From contig JAJAZJ010000196.1 of the NCBI GenBank assembly GCA_026785795.1, positions 1-10,030 of the forward strand: a stretch of DNA of 10,030 nt, in the 5' to 3' direction. A model generated the notes under the pieces. It saw only the letters and a program-made list of their open reading frames with translations. It did no database searches and had not been told where the DNA came from. The stretch's first letter is position 1. Every line of letters starts with the position of its first letter. Positions 1 to 5,390 of the stretch are shown one piece after another. The stretch is from Pseudoxanthomonas sp. (GTDB lineage Bacteria; Pseudomonadota; Gammaproteobacteria; Xanthomonadales; Xanthomonadaceae). Both the position numbers and the translations under genes were made by a program.

Positions 1-10
1 CATACAAAGA

Positions 11-36
11 GCATCGCGCCCAGGGGGCGCTCCTAC
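11..36 (-). repeat. GTAG-type REP arm upstream of oleC
   Basis: This 26-bp stretch reads on the minus strand as GTAGGAGC, then a GCGCCC/GGGCGC stem with a CCT loop, then GATGC. It is identical, base for base, to the right arm of the REP pair at 7739-7764, in the same orientation. The GTAG start followed by a GC-rich hairpin matches the SMAG/REP class known from Stenotrophomonas. In the 3' pair a second arm lies to the left in inverted orientation; here that position falls at or beyond the window edge, so this may be a single copy or half of a dimer. It ends 11 bases before the -10-like box of oleC. Confidence 0.85.
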
Positions 37-47
37 ATTCGACCGCC

Positions 48-53
48 TACAAT
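48..53 (+). promoter_or_regulatory. Putative -10 box (TACAAT) for a leaderless oleC transcript
   Basis: TACAAT matches the sigma70 -10 consensus at five of six bases and lies six bases before the oleC ATG, so transcription would start at or within a base of the ATG. There is no Shine-Dalgarno sequence between the box and the start, which agrees with a leaderless message. I find no convincing -35: that region is occupied by the REP at 11-36. Treat it as a candidate only. Confidence 0.4.
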
Positions 54-59
54 CCAACG

Positions 60-1715
60 ATGTCCGAAACCTGCAACATCGCCGCCAGCCTTCCGCGCCT
101 TGCACGCGAGCATCCCGACCGGGTGGCGATGCATTGTCCCGGATCGCGCGGCAGCGGCGGCGCGGCGAACTACGACGTCAGCCTGACCTATGCGCAGCTG
201 GACACGCGCAGCGATGCCATCGCCGCCGGCCTGGCCGGGCACGGCATCGTTCGCGGCACGCGCACGGTCATCATGGTGCGGCCTTCGCCGGAGTTCTTCC
301 TGCTGATGTTCGCCCTGTTCAAGGCCGGCGCCGTGCCGGTGCTGGTGGATCCCGGCATCGACCGGCGTGCACTGAAGCAGTGCCTGGACGAGGCGCAGCC
401 GCAGGCGTTTATCGGCATCCCGCTCGCACACGTGGCGCGGCTGCTGCTGGGGTGGGCACGCAGCGCGACCCGCCTGGTCACGGTAGGCCATCGCTACGGC
501 TGGGGCGGGACCACGCTGGCCAGGATTGAACAGGCCGGGCAGGGTGCAGGTCCGCAGCTGGCCAGCACCCAAGCGGAAGACACGGCCGGCATTCTCTTTA
601 CCAGCGGCTCCACCGGCATACCCAAGGGCGTGGTCTACCGGCATCGCCATTTCGTCGCCCAGATCGAGCTGCTGCGCAACGCGTTCGGCATCGAGCCTGG
701 CGGCGTTGACCTGCCCACGTTCCCGCCGTTCGCGCTGTTCGATCCTGCGCTGGGCCTCACCTCGGTCATCCCCGATATGGATCCCACCCGGCCGGCCAGC
801 GCCGATCCGCGCAAGCTGCATGCGGCGATGCGCAGATTCAGCGTGACCCAGCTGTTCGGTTCGCCCGCGCTGATGCGGGTGCTCACCGACCATGGCGAGC
901 CGCTGCCGGGCCTGCAGCGGGTGACCTCAGCCGGCGCGCCGGTGCCGCCGGACGTGGTCGAGGCAATGCGCGCGCTGCTGCCGGCCAACGCCCAGTTCTG
1001 GACCCCGTATGGCGCCACCGAGTGCCTGCCGGTGGCGGTGATCGAGGGCCGTGAACTGCAGCAGACGCGCACCGCGACCGAGCGTGGCCTGGGCACCTGC
1101 GTGGGCCGGCCGGTGGCGCCGAACGTGGTGCGCATCATCGCCATCGACGATGCGCCGATTCCGCAGTGGACCCAGGCGCGGGAGCTTGAGCAGGGTGTAG
1201 TCGGCGAAATTACCGTGGCCGGCCCCAGCGCCACCGACAGCTATTTCAATCGCGAGGCCGCCACCCGCGCAGCCAAGATCCGCGAGCCGCTTGCCGATGG
1301 CAGCGAGCGTATCGTGCACCGCATGGGTGACGTGGGCTATTTCGACGCCGAAGGACGGCTGTGGTTCTGCGGGCGCAAGACCCAGCGTGTGCAAACCGCG
1401 CACGGCCCGCTGTATACCGAACAGGTGGAGCCGGTGTTCAACACCCAGCCGGAGGTGAAGCGCACGGCGCTGGTCGGCGTTGGCAACCCGGGCAGCCAGC
1501 AGCCGGTGCTGTGTTACGAACTCCGGCCGGGCATAGCGCCCGAACGCCGCGCGCAGGTCGTGGGTGCACTGCGTCTGATCGCAGAAGGGCAGGTGCATAC
1601 GGCGTGCATCAAGACCTTCCTGTGTCATCCCTCCTTTCCGGTGGACATTCGCCACAACGCCAAGATCGGCCGGGAGAAGCTGGCGATTTGGGCAGCAGGA
1701 CAAACAGCCGGATGA
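60..1715 (+). CDS. oleC: OleC, ATP-dependent beta-lactone synthetase (ANL superfamily)
   Basis: OleC adenylates 2-alkyl-3-hydroxyalkanoic acids and closes them to beta-lactones in the cytoplasmic Ole complex, which makes long-chain alkenes from two fatty acyl chains. The 551-residue protein has the ANL (acyl-CoA synthetase/luciferase) marks: the phosphate-binding motif TSGSTGIPKG at about 181-190, the aromatic adenine-pocket motif YGATE at 317-321, the ribose-binding aspartate in GDVGYFD at 423-429, the hinge GRK at 438-440, and a C-terminal HNAKIGREK with the likely catalytic lysine near 535. FFLLMFALFKAGAVPVLVDPG (split here only by description) and PTFPPFALFDPALG are typical of the OleC branch. 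Length is normal for the family. The ATG at 60 is chosen because it has a -10-like box at leaderless spacing and gives the usual N-terminus. oleD, its usual partner, is displaced 2.4 kb downstream. The OleC assignment is firm; the substrate chain lengths cannot be read from sequence. Confidence 0.95.
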   Translation: MSETCNIAASLPRLAREHPDRVAMHCPGSRGSGGAANYDVSLTYAQLDTRSDAIAAGLAGHGIVRGTRTVIMVRPSPEFFLLMFALFKAGAVPVLVDPGIDRRALKQCLDEAQPQAFIGIPLAHVARLLLGWARSATRLVTVGHRYGWGGTTLARIEQAGQGAGPQLASTQAEDTAGILFTSGSTGIPKGVVYRHRHFVAQIELLRNAFGIEPGGVDLPTFPPFALFDPALGLTSVIPDMDPTRPASADPRKLHAAMRRFSVTQLFGSPALMRVLTDHGEPLPGLQRVTSAGAPVPPDVVEAMRALLPANAQFWTPYGATECLPVAVIEGRELQQTRTATERGLGTCVGRPVAPNVVRIIAIDDAPIPQWTQARELEQGVVGEITVAGPSATDSYFNREAATRAAKIREPLADGSERIVHRMGDVGYFDAEGRLWFCGRKTQRVQTAHGPLYTEQVEPVFNTQPEVKRTALVGVGNPGSQQPVLCYELRPGIAPERRAQVVGALRLIAEGQVHTACIKTFLCHPSFPVDIRHNAKIGREKLAIWAAGQTAG

Positions 1716-1765
1716 ATACCGAATTCCAGCCCCCTGATTTGCGAAGCAGAGGAAAGAGAGACTGA
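1712..1765 (+). other. 17-codon orphan ORF opening at the oleC stop (ATGA)
   Basis: The oleC stop is embedded in ATGA, so a new frame opens at 1712 and reads MNTEFQPPDLRSRGKRD before TGA at 1763-1765. Its end carries a strong purine-rich stretch (AGAGGAAAGAGAG, 1748-1760) and a further ATG at 1765 (TGATG junction), which stops after five codons. I see no resemblance to a known peptide. The arrangement looks like the remains of coupling to a downstream gene that was lost or displaced when the following block was inserted; it could equally be chance. Confidence 0.3.
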
Positions 1766-1833
1766 TGCGGGACATTTGCTGACAGACCCGGCTGTAGTAA
1801 AGGGTGTGATATGCGGGTGCAGCACGCTTGCCC

Positions 1834-1876
1834 CCTCCCTTGCGCAGCAGGGGAGGGTTGGGCAGGGGTGCGCTTG
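1834..1876 (+). repeat. Left palindromic inverted repeat of the DUF559 cassette
   Basis: The core at 1833-1857 can fold as CCCTCCC, T, TGC, loop GCA, GCA, G, GGGAGGG: a seven-base-pair stem, a T-G wobble and three more pairs around a three-base loop. The part after the palindrome, up to CTTG at 1873-1876, is also recognisable in the right repeat on the other strand. Confidence 0.7.
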
Positions 1877-1922
1877 ACCTTGCTTTTTCTACCAGTCAGA
1901 CAGCTCCCAACCAAACCAGGGC

Positions 1923-1928
1923 AGGAAG
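1923..1928 (+). promoter_or_regulatory. Ribosome binding site deciding the DUF559 start
   Basis: AGGAAG lies two bases before ATG 1931, and GCAGGAAG gives a good purine core four to eight bases upstream. No comparable site precedes the in-frame ATG at 1811, so 1931 is taken as the start. Confidence 0.55.
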
Positions 1929-1930
1929 CC

Positions 1931-2374
1931 ATGGACCCACTCCGCCAGCGCGCACGCAAGCTCCGCAACGTAACTACTGATGCCGAATGCCGCCTATGGC
2001 AGCACCTCAAGCCTAGGCAGCTCGGCGGCTCCAAGTTTCGAAGACAGTTCCCCATCGCCGGCTACATCGCGGATTTCCTCTGCCATGGGCTGAAGCTGAC
2101 CAACGAACTGGACGGCGGCCAGCACGGAGAACCGGCTACGTATGAGCAGAGGAGGACAGCGGTACTGGAAACACGCGGCTACCAGGTCCTGCGATACTGG
2201 AACCATGATGTGTTGCTGCAATCGGCCGTTGTGCTTGAAGATATCCTGGGAGTGATGGATTCGATTCAGGCGCAGAGCAAGAGCAGCCCACCTCAGTCCT
2301 CCCCTGCGCTGTGCGCAAGGGAGGCTAAAAGCAACAGCAAGAACAACCACGAGAGCGAAGGCAGCGACCCATGA
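1931..2374 (+). CDS. DUF559 domain protein, PD-(D/E)XK/Vsr-like endonuclease fold
   Basis: The 147-residue protein carries the DUF559 (PF04480) signature: an N-terminal helix with [11 protein letters not shown] (16-26), [21 protein letters not shown] (31-51, with the conserved FRRQ and the acidic residue D48), NELDGGQH at 58-65 (acidic E59 and D61), and [13 protein letters not shown] at 82-94. The family is predicted to have the Vsr/restriction-endonuclease fold; its target and role are not established. The domain ends near residue 112. Residues 116-132 are translated from the right palindromic repeat, and the remaining tail (rich in S, N and E) reads out to a TGA that overlaps the next ATG (ATGA, 2371-2374), so the C-terminus looks improvised. 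The start has a good ribosome binding site. GC is clearly lower than in neighbouring genes, and codons such as CTA and AGG occur. It is probably a mobile or accessory gene unrelated to olefin synthesis. Confidence 0.85.
   Translation: MDPLRQRARKLRNVTTDAECRLWQHLKPRQLGGSKFRRQFPIAGYIADFLCHGLKLTNELDGGQHGEPATYEQRRTAVLETRGYQVLRYWNHDVLLQSAVVLEDILGVMDSIQAQSKSSPPQSSPALCAREAKSNSKNNHESEGSDP
2278..2324 (-). repeat. Right palindromic inverted repeat of the DUF559 cassette
   Basis: The core at 2298-2324 folds as CCTCCC, a C-A mismatch, T-A, GCGC, loop TGT, GCGC, GGGAGG. Read on the minus strand it matches the left repeat, with four inserted bases in the loop side. It lies inside the DUF559 reading frame, after the conserved domain. 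Confidence 0.7.
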
Positions 2375-2646
2375 TTTTTTTGCTCACCGGTGGCGGAGGA
2401 TTCCTGGGCCAGGCGCTGTGCTGCGGTCTGGCCGCGCGTGGGCGCCAAGGCATCAGCTTCAATCGCGGTCACGCTCCAGTGTCTGACGCACGGGCAGCAG
2501 GGCGGTGGGTTAAGCGCATGGCGATCGCATTGAAGGCAGGTGGTGGCATGGCTGACTTGGCGAAGCCCGAACCATGCCGGGCCAGGCTGCGGCGCAGCGA
2601 TTGCGATAGGGTGATCGAGATGTTCCAGAACCACCGCCAGCAATGA
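2371..2646 (+). pseudogene. Truncated duplicate of the oleD 5' end, joined to unrelated sequence
   Basis: The first 34 codons (2371-2472) align without gaps to the first 34 codons of intact oleD (4091-4192). I count 88 of 102 identical bases (86%) and 27 of 34 identical residues. A perfect 37-base run occurs at 2384-2420 and 4104-4140, covering the nucleotide-binding loop TGGGGFLG. Similarity fades just after FNRGH. The following 170 bp keep the frame open to TGA at 2644-2646 but resemble nothing I know, and the region lacks the Ser/Tyr/Lys catalytic part of OleD, so it cannot be a working reductase. The ORF starts in an ATGA overlap with the DUF559 stop and ends in an ATGA overlap with the glycosyltransferase start. 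It may still matter as a translated leader, because the glycosyltransferase has no clear ribosome binding site of its own. Several replacement changes (R18C, V27G) fit relaxed selection. Confidence 0.8.
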
Positions 2647-4094
2647 CCCAGTCAATTTCACTTTTCCTGTCGCGCACCGGTGGGCCACCGTACCTGGGCT
2701 CGGTTGGCTACGTGAATGATTCAATTTCCCCGATCCTGCAGCGCAACGGATTTTCGGTGCGCGCATTCAGTCCGCCGTCCACGGCTGGTACGGAAGAGGC
2801 GCTGTTGCCGCTGGCGCTGGCCGCACAGCACGCACGCCATGATGGGCTGGACAAGCCGTCAATCGCACTGTACGACTGCGCCGGCACCACGATCCGCACC
2901 CCCGGCAAGGACTGGGCAGACAAGCACGTAGTGCTCTACCACGGACTGGTCTACGGCCCGGGCAACTGGATGATGAATCCGGACGTGGACCTGCACTGCG
3001 CCAACTCTCCCTACCTGGCACGGGTGCTGCGCTCGCTGTTCGCCGCCCCGGACTGGCGGCGCAGGCGCCTGCTCAATCCGGGCGGATTCAATGCGGTCAC
3101 CCGCGTCAGGCTGCCGGTGCCGTGCGTGGAGCACCCGCATGGACACCCCGGCTTCGGACACGGCAGCGAACTTCCCGCCGAACTGCTGGCCCTGCTGGAA
3201 TCGGGGCTGGTGTTTGGCCATGCCCTGCAGCCCGGCAAGCAGGACCTGCTGGCCACGCTGGGCATCCTATACGGGCTCAACCAGCTTGCACGCGCCCACG
3301 GCAGTCCACCGGTGCTGTTGCTGATTTCAGAGACATCGCTGAACCCGGACAGCCGAAGTGCGCTGGACGCGCTGCTGACCGGTAGCGGCACCAACTGCAT
3401 GGACTACTTCATTCCCGTGCCGCACTTGAACCAGCGTGCGCTGGCGCGGCTGATGCAGGCGTGCAGGTTCGGGCTGGCCTACAATCGATTCCCGGAGCCT
3501 TTCGGCTTTTACGTGCTGGAATCGGTCCACCACGGTTGCCCGGTGTATACCAACGGTGCGGGAAACAACCGCCATCTGCTGCCGCCGGAACATGGAATCA
3601 CGGTGATGGAAACGGCCGCGATGCTGGCCTCGGCACAAGGCAGATTTGATCCGGCTGCCTACAGAAGCGTTGCCGAAACCATCCATGCCGACCTCTCGCG
3701 TCCGTCTGAAATGCGTGAGCGCTGCGAGCGAGGGGCTGCACGGATTGACCAGACCTGGTCACCCGCCGCATTCGAACAGGACTTGCTTGCGGCGCTGGCC
3801 ACGCTGGGTCATCCGGCACCCCCTGCGCCGGACTTCGAGGAGCTCGAAGTCGCGCTGAGCCCGCTGGTTCGTAGCCTGGACCTGGCAAGCGGGGTCAGCT
3901 TCAACGATTATGCAAGTGGAATCCTTGGTCGCGATGAAACGGCTTGGCTGCAGGACCTGATCGGGCAGAGGTGCGCAGATATGGATAGTGCCGGCATGGC
4001 CAGGATGGAGGACGCGCACGGTTTTTTCCAGCGCGGCTTGCTCACTCTGCAGGTCCCGGGTGAAGGCGTCATGCAGGCAGGGGAAGGCGCATGA
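2643..4094 (+). CDS. GT-B fold (GT4-like) glycosyltransferase inside the ole operon
   Basis: I infer a 483-residue retaining glycosyltransferase that moves a sugar from a nucleotide-sugar donor; donor and acceptor cannot be told. The N-terminus ([16 protein letters not shown], then [14 protein letters not shown]) has the form of the first Rossmann half of GT-B enzymes. The middle has [14 protein letters not shown] and [18 protein letters not shown]. The second half carries EPFGFYVLE at 285-293, a textbook EX7E motif, followed by [16 protein letters not shown], which matches the donor-site loop of GT4 enzymes. From about residue 392 there is a 90-residue extension with no family I recognise. 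No signal peptide or membrane segment is seen, so it is probably cytosolic or peripheral. The start overlaps the previous stop (ATGA) and lacks a Shine-Dalgarno, and its stop overlaps the oleD start (ATGA), so it is likely co-translated with oleD. Whether it modifies an olefin-pathway intermediate or is only a passenger is open. Hand-counted lines give roughly 58-70% GC. Confidence 0.75.
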   Translation: MTQSISLFLSRTGGPPYLGSVGYVNDSISPILQRNGFSVRAFSPPSTAGTEEALLPLALAAQHARHDGLDKPSIALYDCAGTTIRTPGKDWADKHVVLYHGLVYGPGNWMMNPDVDLHCANSPYLARVLRSLFAAPDWRRRRLLNPGGFNAVTRVRLPVPCVEHPHGHPGFGHGSELPAELLALLESGLVFGHALQPGKQDLLATLGILYGLNQLARAHGSPPVLLLISETSLNPDSRSALDALLTGSGTNCMDYFIPVPHLNQRALARLMQACRFGLAYNRFPEPFGFYVLESVHHGCPVYTNGAGNNRHLLPPEHGITVMETAAMLASAQGRFDPAAYRSVAETIHADLSRPSEMRERCERGAARIDQTWSPAAFEQDLLAALATLGHPAPPAPDFEELEVALSPLVRSLDLASGVSFNDYASGILGRDETAWLQDLIGQRCADMDSAGMARMEDAHGFFQRGLLTLQVPGEGVMQAGEGA

Positions 4095-5113
4095 AGATTC
4101 TGGTCACCGGTGGCGGAGGATTCCTGGGCCAGGCGCTGTGTCGCGGCCTGGTCGCGCGTGGGCACCAGGTCATCAGCTTCAATCGTGGCCACTATCCGGT
4201 ACTGGCCGAACTGGGCGTTGGCCAGGTGCAGGGCGACCTGGCCGATGCGCACGCGGTGACCCACGCGGCGGACGGCGTGGATGCGATTTTCCACAATGCG
4301 GCCAAGGCCGGCGCATGGGGCCGCCGCGCCAGCTACTACGCGGCCAACGTGGTTGGCACCCAGAACGTGCTGGATGCCTGCCGCACGCATGACGTCGGCA
4401 AGCTGGTCTATACCTCAACTCCCAGCGTGACCCATCGCGCCACCCATCCGGTGGAGGGCGCCAGCGCGGACCAGGTGCCGTACGGCGAAAATTTCCAGGC
4501 CCCGTACGCTGAAACCAAGACCATCGCCGAGCGGGCGGTACTGGCGGCTAACGACACCAGCCTGGCCACGGTTGCCCTGCGGCCACGCCTGATCTGGGGC
4601 CCGGGTGACCAGCAGATCCTGCCGCGCCTGGTGTCGCGGTCCCGGGCGGGGCGGCTGCGCATCGTTGGCGATGGCCTTAACCTGGTCGACACCACTTACA
4701 TCGACAACGCCGCACAGGCTCATTTCGACGCGTTCGAGCATCTCGCCGTCGGCGCGGCGTGCGCGGGGCGCGCCTACTTCATCTCCAACGGTGAGCCCAA
4801 GCCGATGGGCGAGTTGCTCAACGCACTGCTCGCCGCCGCCGCTGCGCCGCGCGTAGACAAGCATGTTTCGTTCAAGGCCGCCTACCGCATTGGGGTGGCC
4901 TGCGAGGCGCTGTGGACGGTGCTGCCGCTGAAAGGTGAGCCGCCCATGACCCGATTCCTGGCCGAGCAGTTGAGTACCGCGCACTGGTACGACATGGGGC
5001 CGGCCCATCGTGACTTTGGCTACGTGCCGCGGGTTGACTTTAACGAGGGCATCACAAGGCTGAAGCAATCGCTTGCCGCGTCGTCACCTGAACACAACCT
5101 CGGGGCTGGATGA
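4091..5113 (+). CDS. oleD: OleD, NAD(P)H-dependent 2-alkyl-3-oxoalkanoate reductase
   Basis: OleD reduces the beta-keto acid made by OleA to the beta-hydroxy acid that OleC then cyclises; in characterised systems the cofactor is NADPH and the enzyme joins the OleBCD assembly. The 340-residue protein is an extended short-chain dehydrogenase (3-beta-HSD/epimerase type): glycine-rich loop TGGGGFLG at 6-13, NAA near 75, YTST with the probable catalytic serine at 109, the YAETK catalytic pair Tyr139/Lys143, and [10 protein letters not shown] in the substrate region. The length is normal and the frame is intact. The start at 4091 overlaps the glycosyltransferase stop by four bases (ATGA), with GGGGAAGG just upstream as a ribosome binding site. 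Its 5' end is duplicated at 2371-2472. In this window it is separated from oleC by the DUF559/glycosyltransferase block, so its expression depends on that block or on a promoter I do not see. Confidence 0.95.
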   Translation: MKILVTGGGGFLGQALCRGLVARGHQVISFNRGHYPVLAELGVGQVQGDLADAHAVTHAADGVDAIFHNAAKAGAWGRRASYYAANVVGTQNVLDACRTHDVGKLVYTSTPSVTHRATHPVEGASADQVPYGENFQAPYAETKTIAERAVLAANDTSLATVALRPRLIWGPGDQQILPRLVSRSRAGRLRIVGDGLNLVDTTYIDNAAQAHFDAFEHLAVGAACAGRAYFISNGEPKPMGELLNALLAAAAAPRVDKHVSFKAAYRIGVACEALWTVLPLKGEPPMTRFLAEQLSTAHWYDMGPAHRDFGYVPRVDFNEGITRLKQSLAASSPEHNLGAG

Positions 5114-5158
5114 TGGGCGCAAGCCAACACGCGCTTGCCACCTTACGGAGTCAACCCC

Positions 5159-5314
5159 ATGATGCAGTACGCAGTCATTTTCCTGGTTATCGCCCTCATC
5201 GCAGGCGTACTCGGCTTCAGTGGTATTGCCGGCACCGCCAGCAGCATCGCCTGGATCCTGTTCGTCGTCTTCCTGATCCTGGCAGTGGGTTCGTTCCTGC
5301 GCAAGAAAGCCTGA
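5159..5314 (+). CDS. DUF1328 (UPF0391) small membrane protein
   Basis: This 51-residue protein starts [20 protein letters not shown], continues with [12 protein letters not shown], has a second hydrophobic stretch [14 protein letters not shown] (33-46) and ends in LRKKA. Two short membrane helices joined by a Gly/Ala-rich turn, with a basic tail, are the hallmark of the DUF1328/YtjA family; the function is unknown, though members are often small inner-membrane proteins. A good ribosome binding site (ACGGAG, 5145-5150) lies eight bases before ATG 5159; the second ATG at 5162 is an alternative. It lies 45 bp after oleD and is probably independent of olefin synthesis. A weak inverted repeat, GCAAGC at 5119-5124 with GCTTGC at 5133-5138, precedes the ribosome binding site. 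Confidence 0.9.
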   Translation: MMQYAVIFLVIALIAGVLGFSGIAGTASSIAWILFVVFLILAVGSFLRKKA

Positions 5315-5327
5315 CCTGATCGCTGTG

Positions 5328-5364
5328 CCGCCCGTGGACCCGGCGCTGTCGGGCCCGCGGGCGG
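5328..5364. terminator. GC-rich hairpin after the DUF1328 gene
   Basis: CCGCCCG pairs with CGGGCGG, followed inward by a T-G wobble, GG/CC, one A-C mismatch and CCCG/CGGG around a seven-base loop (GCGCTGT). The stem is strong, but no T-tract follows, so intrinsic termination is doubtful. It could stabilise the 3' end of the upstream message. It ends 14 bases before the candidate ubiJ -10 box. Confidence 0.4.
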
Positions 5365-5378
5365 TATCGCCAGCCGGG

Positions 5379-5384
5379 TAGAAT
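5379..5384 (+). promoter_or_regulatory. Putative -10 box (TAGAAT) for a leaderless ubiJ-ubiB transcript
   Basis: TAGAAT matches the -10 consensus at five of six bases and lies six bases before the ubiJ ATG, the same spacing as the TACAAT box before oleC. No Shine-Dalgarno separates it from the ATG. No clear -35 is visible; that position falls in the hairpin at 5328-5364. Confidence 0.45.
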
Positions 5385-5390
5385 GCCGGC

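Larger units (their letters stand above)
1716..1930. other. Spacer between oleC and the DUF559 gene
   Basis: This 215-bp stretch contains no convincing gene beyond the short orphan ORF at its start. It holds the left palindromic repeat of the DUF559 cassette (1834-1876) and the ribosome binding site of the DUF559 gene (AGGAAG at 1923-1928). In-frame ATG codons exist upstream of 1931, for example at 1811, but they would translate the palindrome and are not favoured. Confidence 0.6.
1834..2324. mobile_element. Candidate DUF559 cassette bounded by inverted palindromic repeats
   Basis: A single DUF559 gene lies between two related palindromes in opposite orientation, about 490 bp overall. The repeats share CCTCCCTTGCGCA and GCAGGGGAGG, separated by four extra bases in the right copy, and a further 27 aligned bases with 20 matches from the GGGGAGG inward. 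Hand-counted GC of 1981-2280 is about 58%, against about 73% in oleC. The unit interrupts the oleC-oleD order. There is no transposase and I could not find a clear target-site duplication, so whether it moves, and how, is inference. It could also be a gene that happens to sit between two common genomic palindromes. Confidence 0.4.

Noticed and set aside
33..893. 286-codon minus-strand frame opposite oleC, and similar ones at 635-1234 and 927-1775
   Set aside because: Shadow frames of oleC: no recognisable domains, Arg/Ala/Gly-rich composition, and oleC is firmly identified.
1811..1930. N-terminal extension of the DUF559 protein from ATG 1811
   Set aside because: The extra 40 residues are translated from the left palindrome and have no family resemblance, while ATG 1931 has a ribosome binding site and gives the normal DUF559 start.
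1800..2340. Target-site duplication around the DUF559 cassette
   Set aside because: Bases outside the two palindromes (GCTTGCCC on the left, CTAAAAGC on the right) show no convincing direct repeat, so transposition is not demonstrated.
2293..2766. 157-codon minus-strand frame over the oleD fragment
   Set aside because: It crosses the DUF559 tail, the oleD fragment and the glycosyltransferase start with no homology. The part opposite the oleD fragment is also open opposite intact oleD, as expected of a shadow.
5119..5138. Inverted repeat GCAAGC/GCTTGC before the DUF1328 ribosome binding site as a regulatory hairpin
   Set aside because: Only six pairs around an eight-base loop; such repeats arise easily by chance and there is nothing to connect it with regulation.
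5110..5319. 69-codon frame starting at the oleD stop (ATGATG)
   Set aside because: It is out of frame with the DUF1328 gene, which has a good ribosome binding site and a clear two-helix membrane protein.
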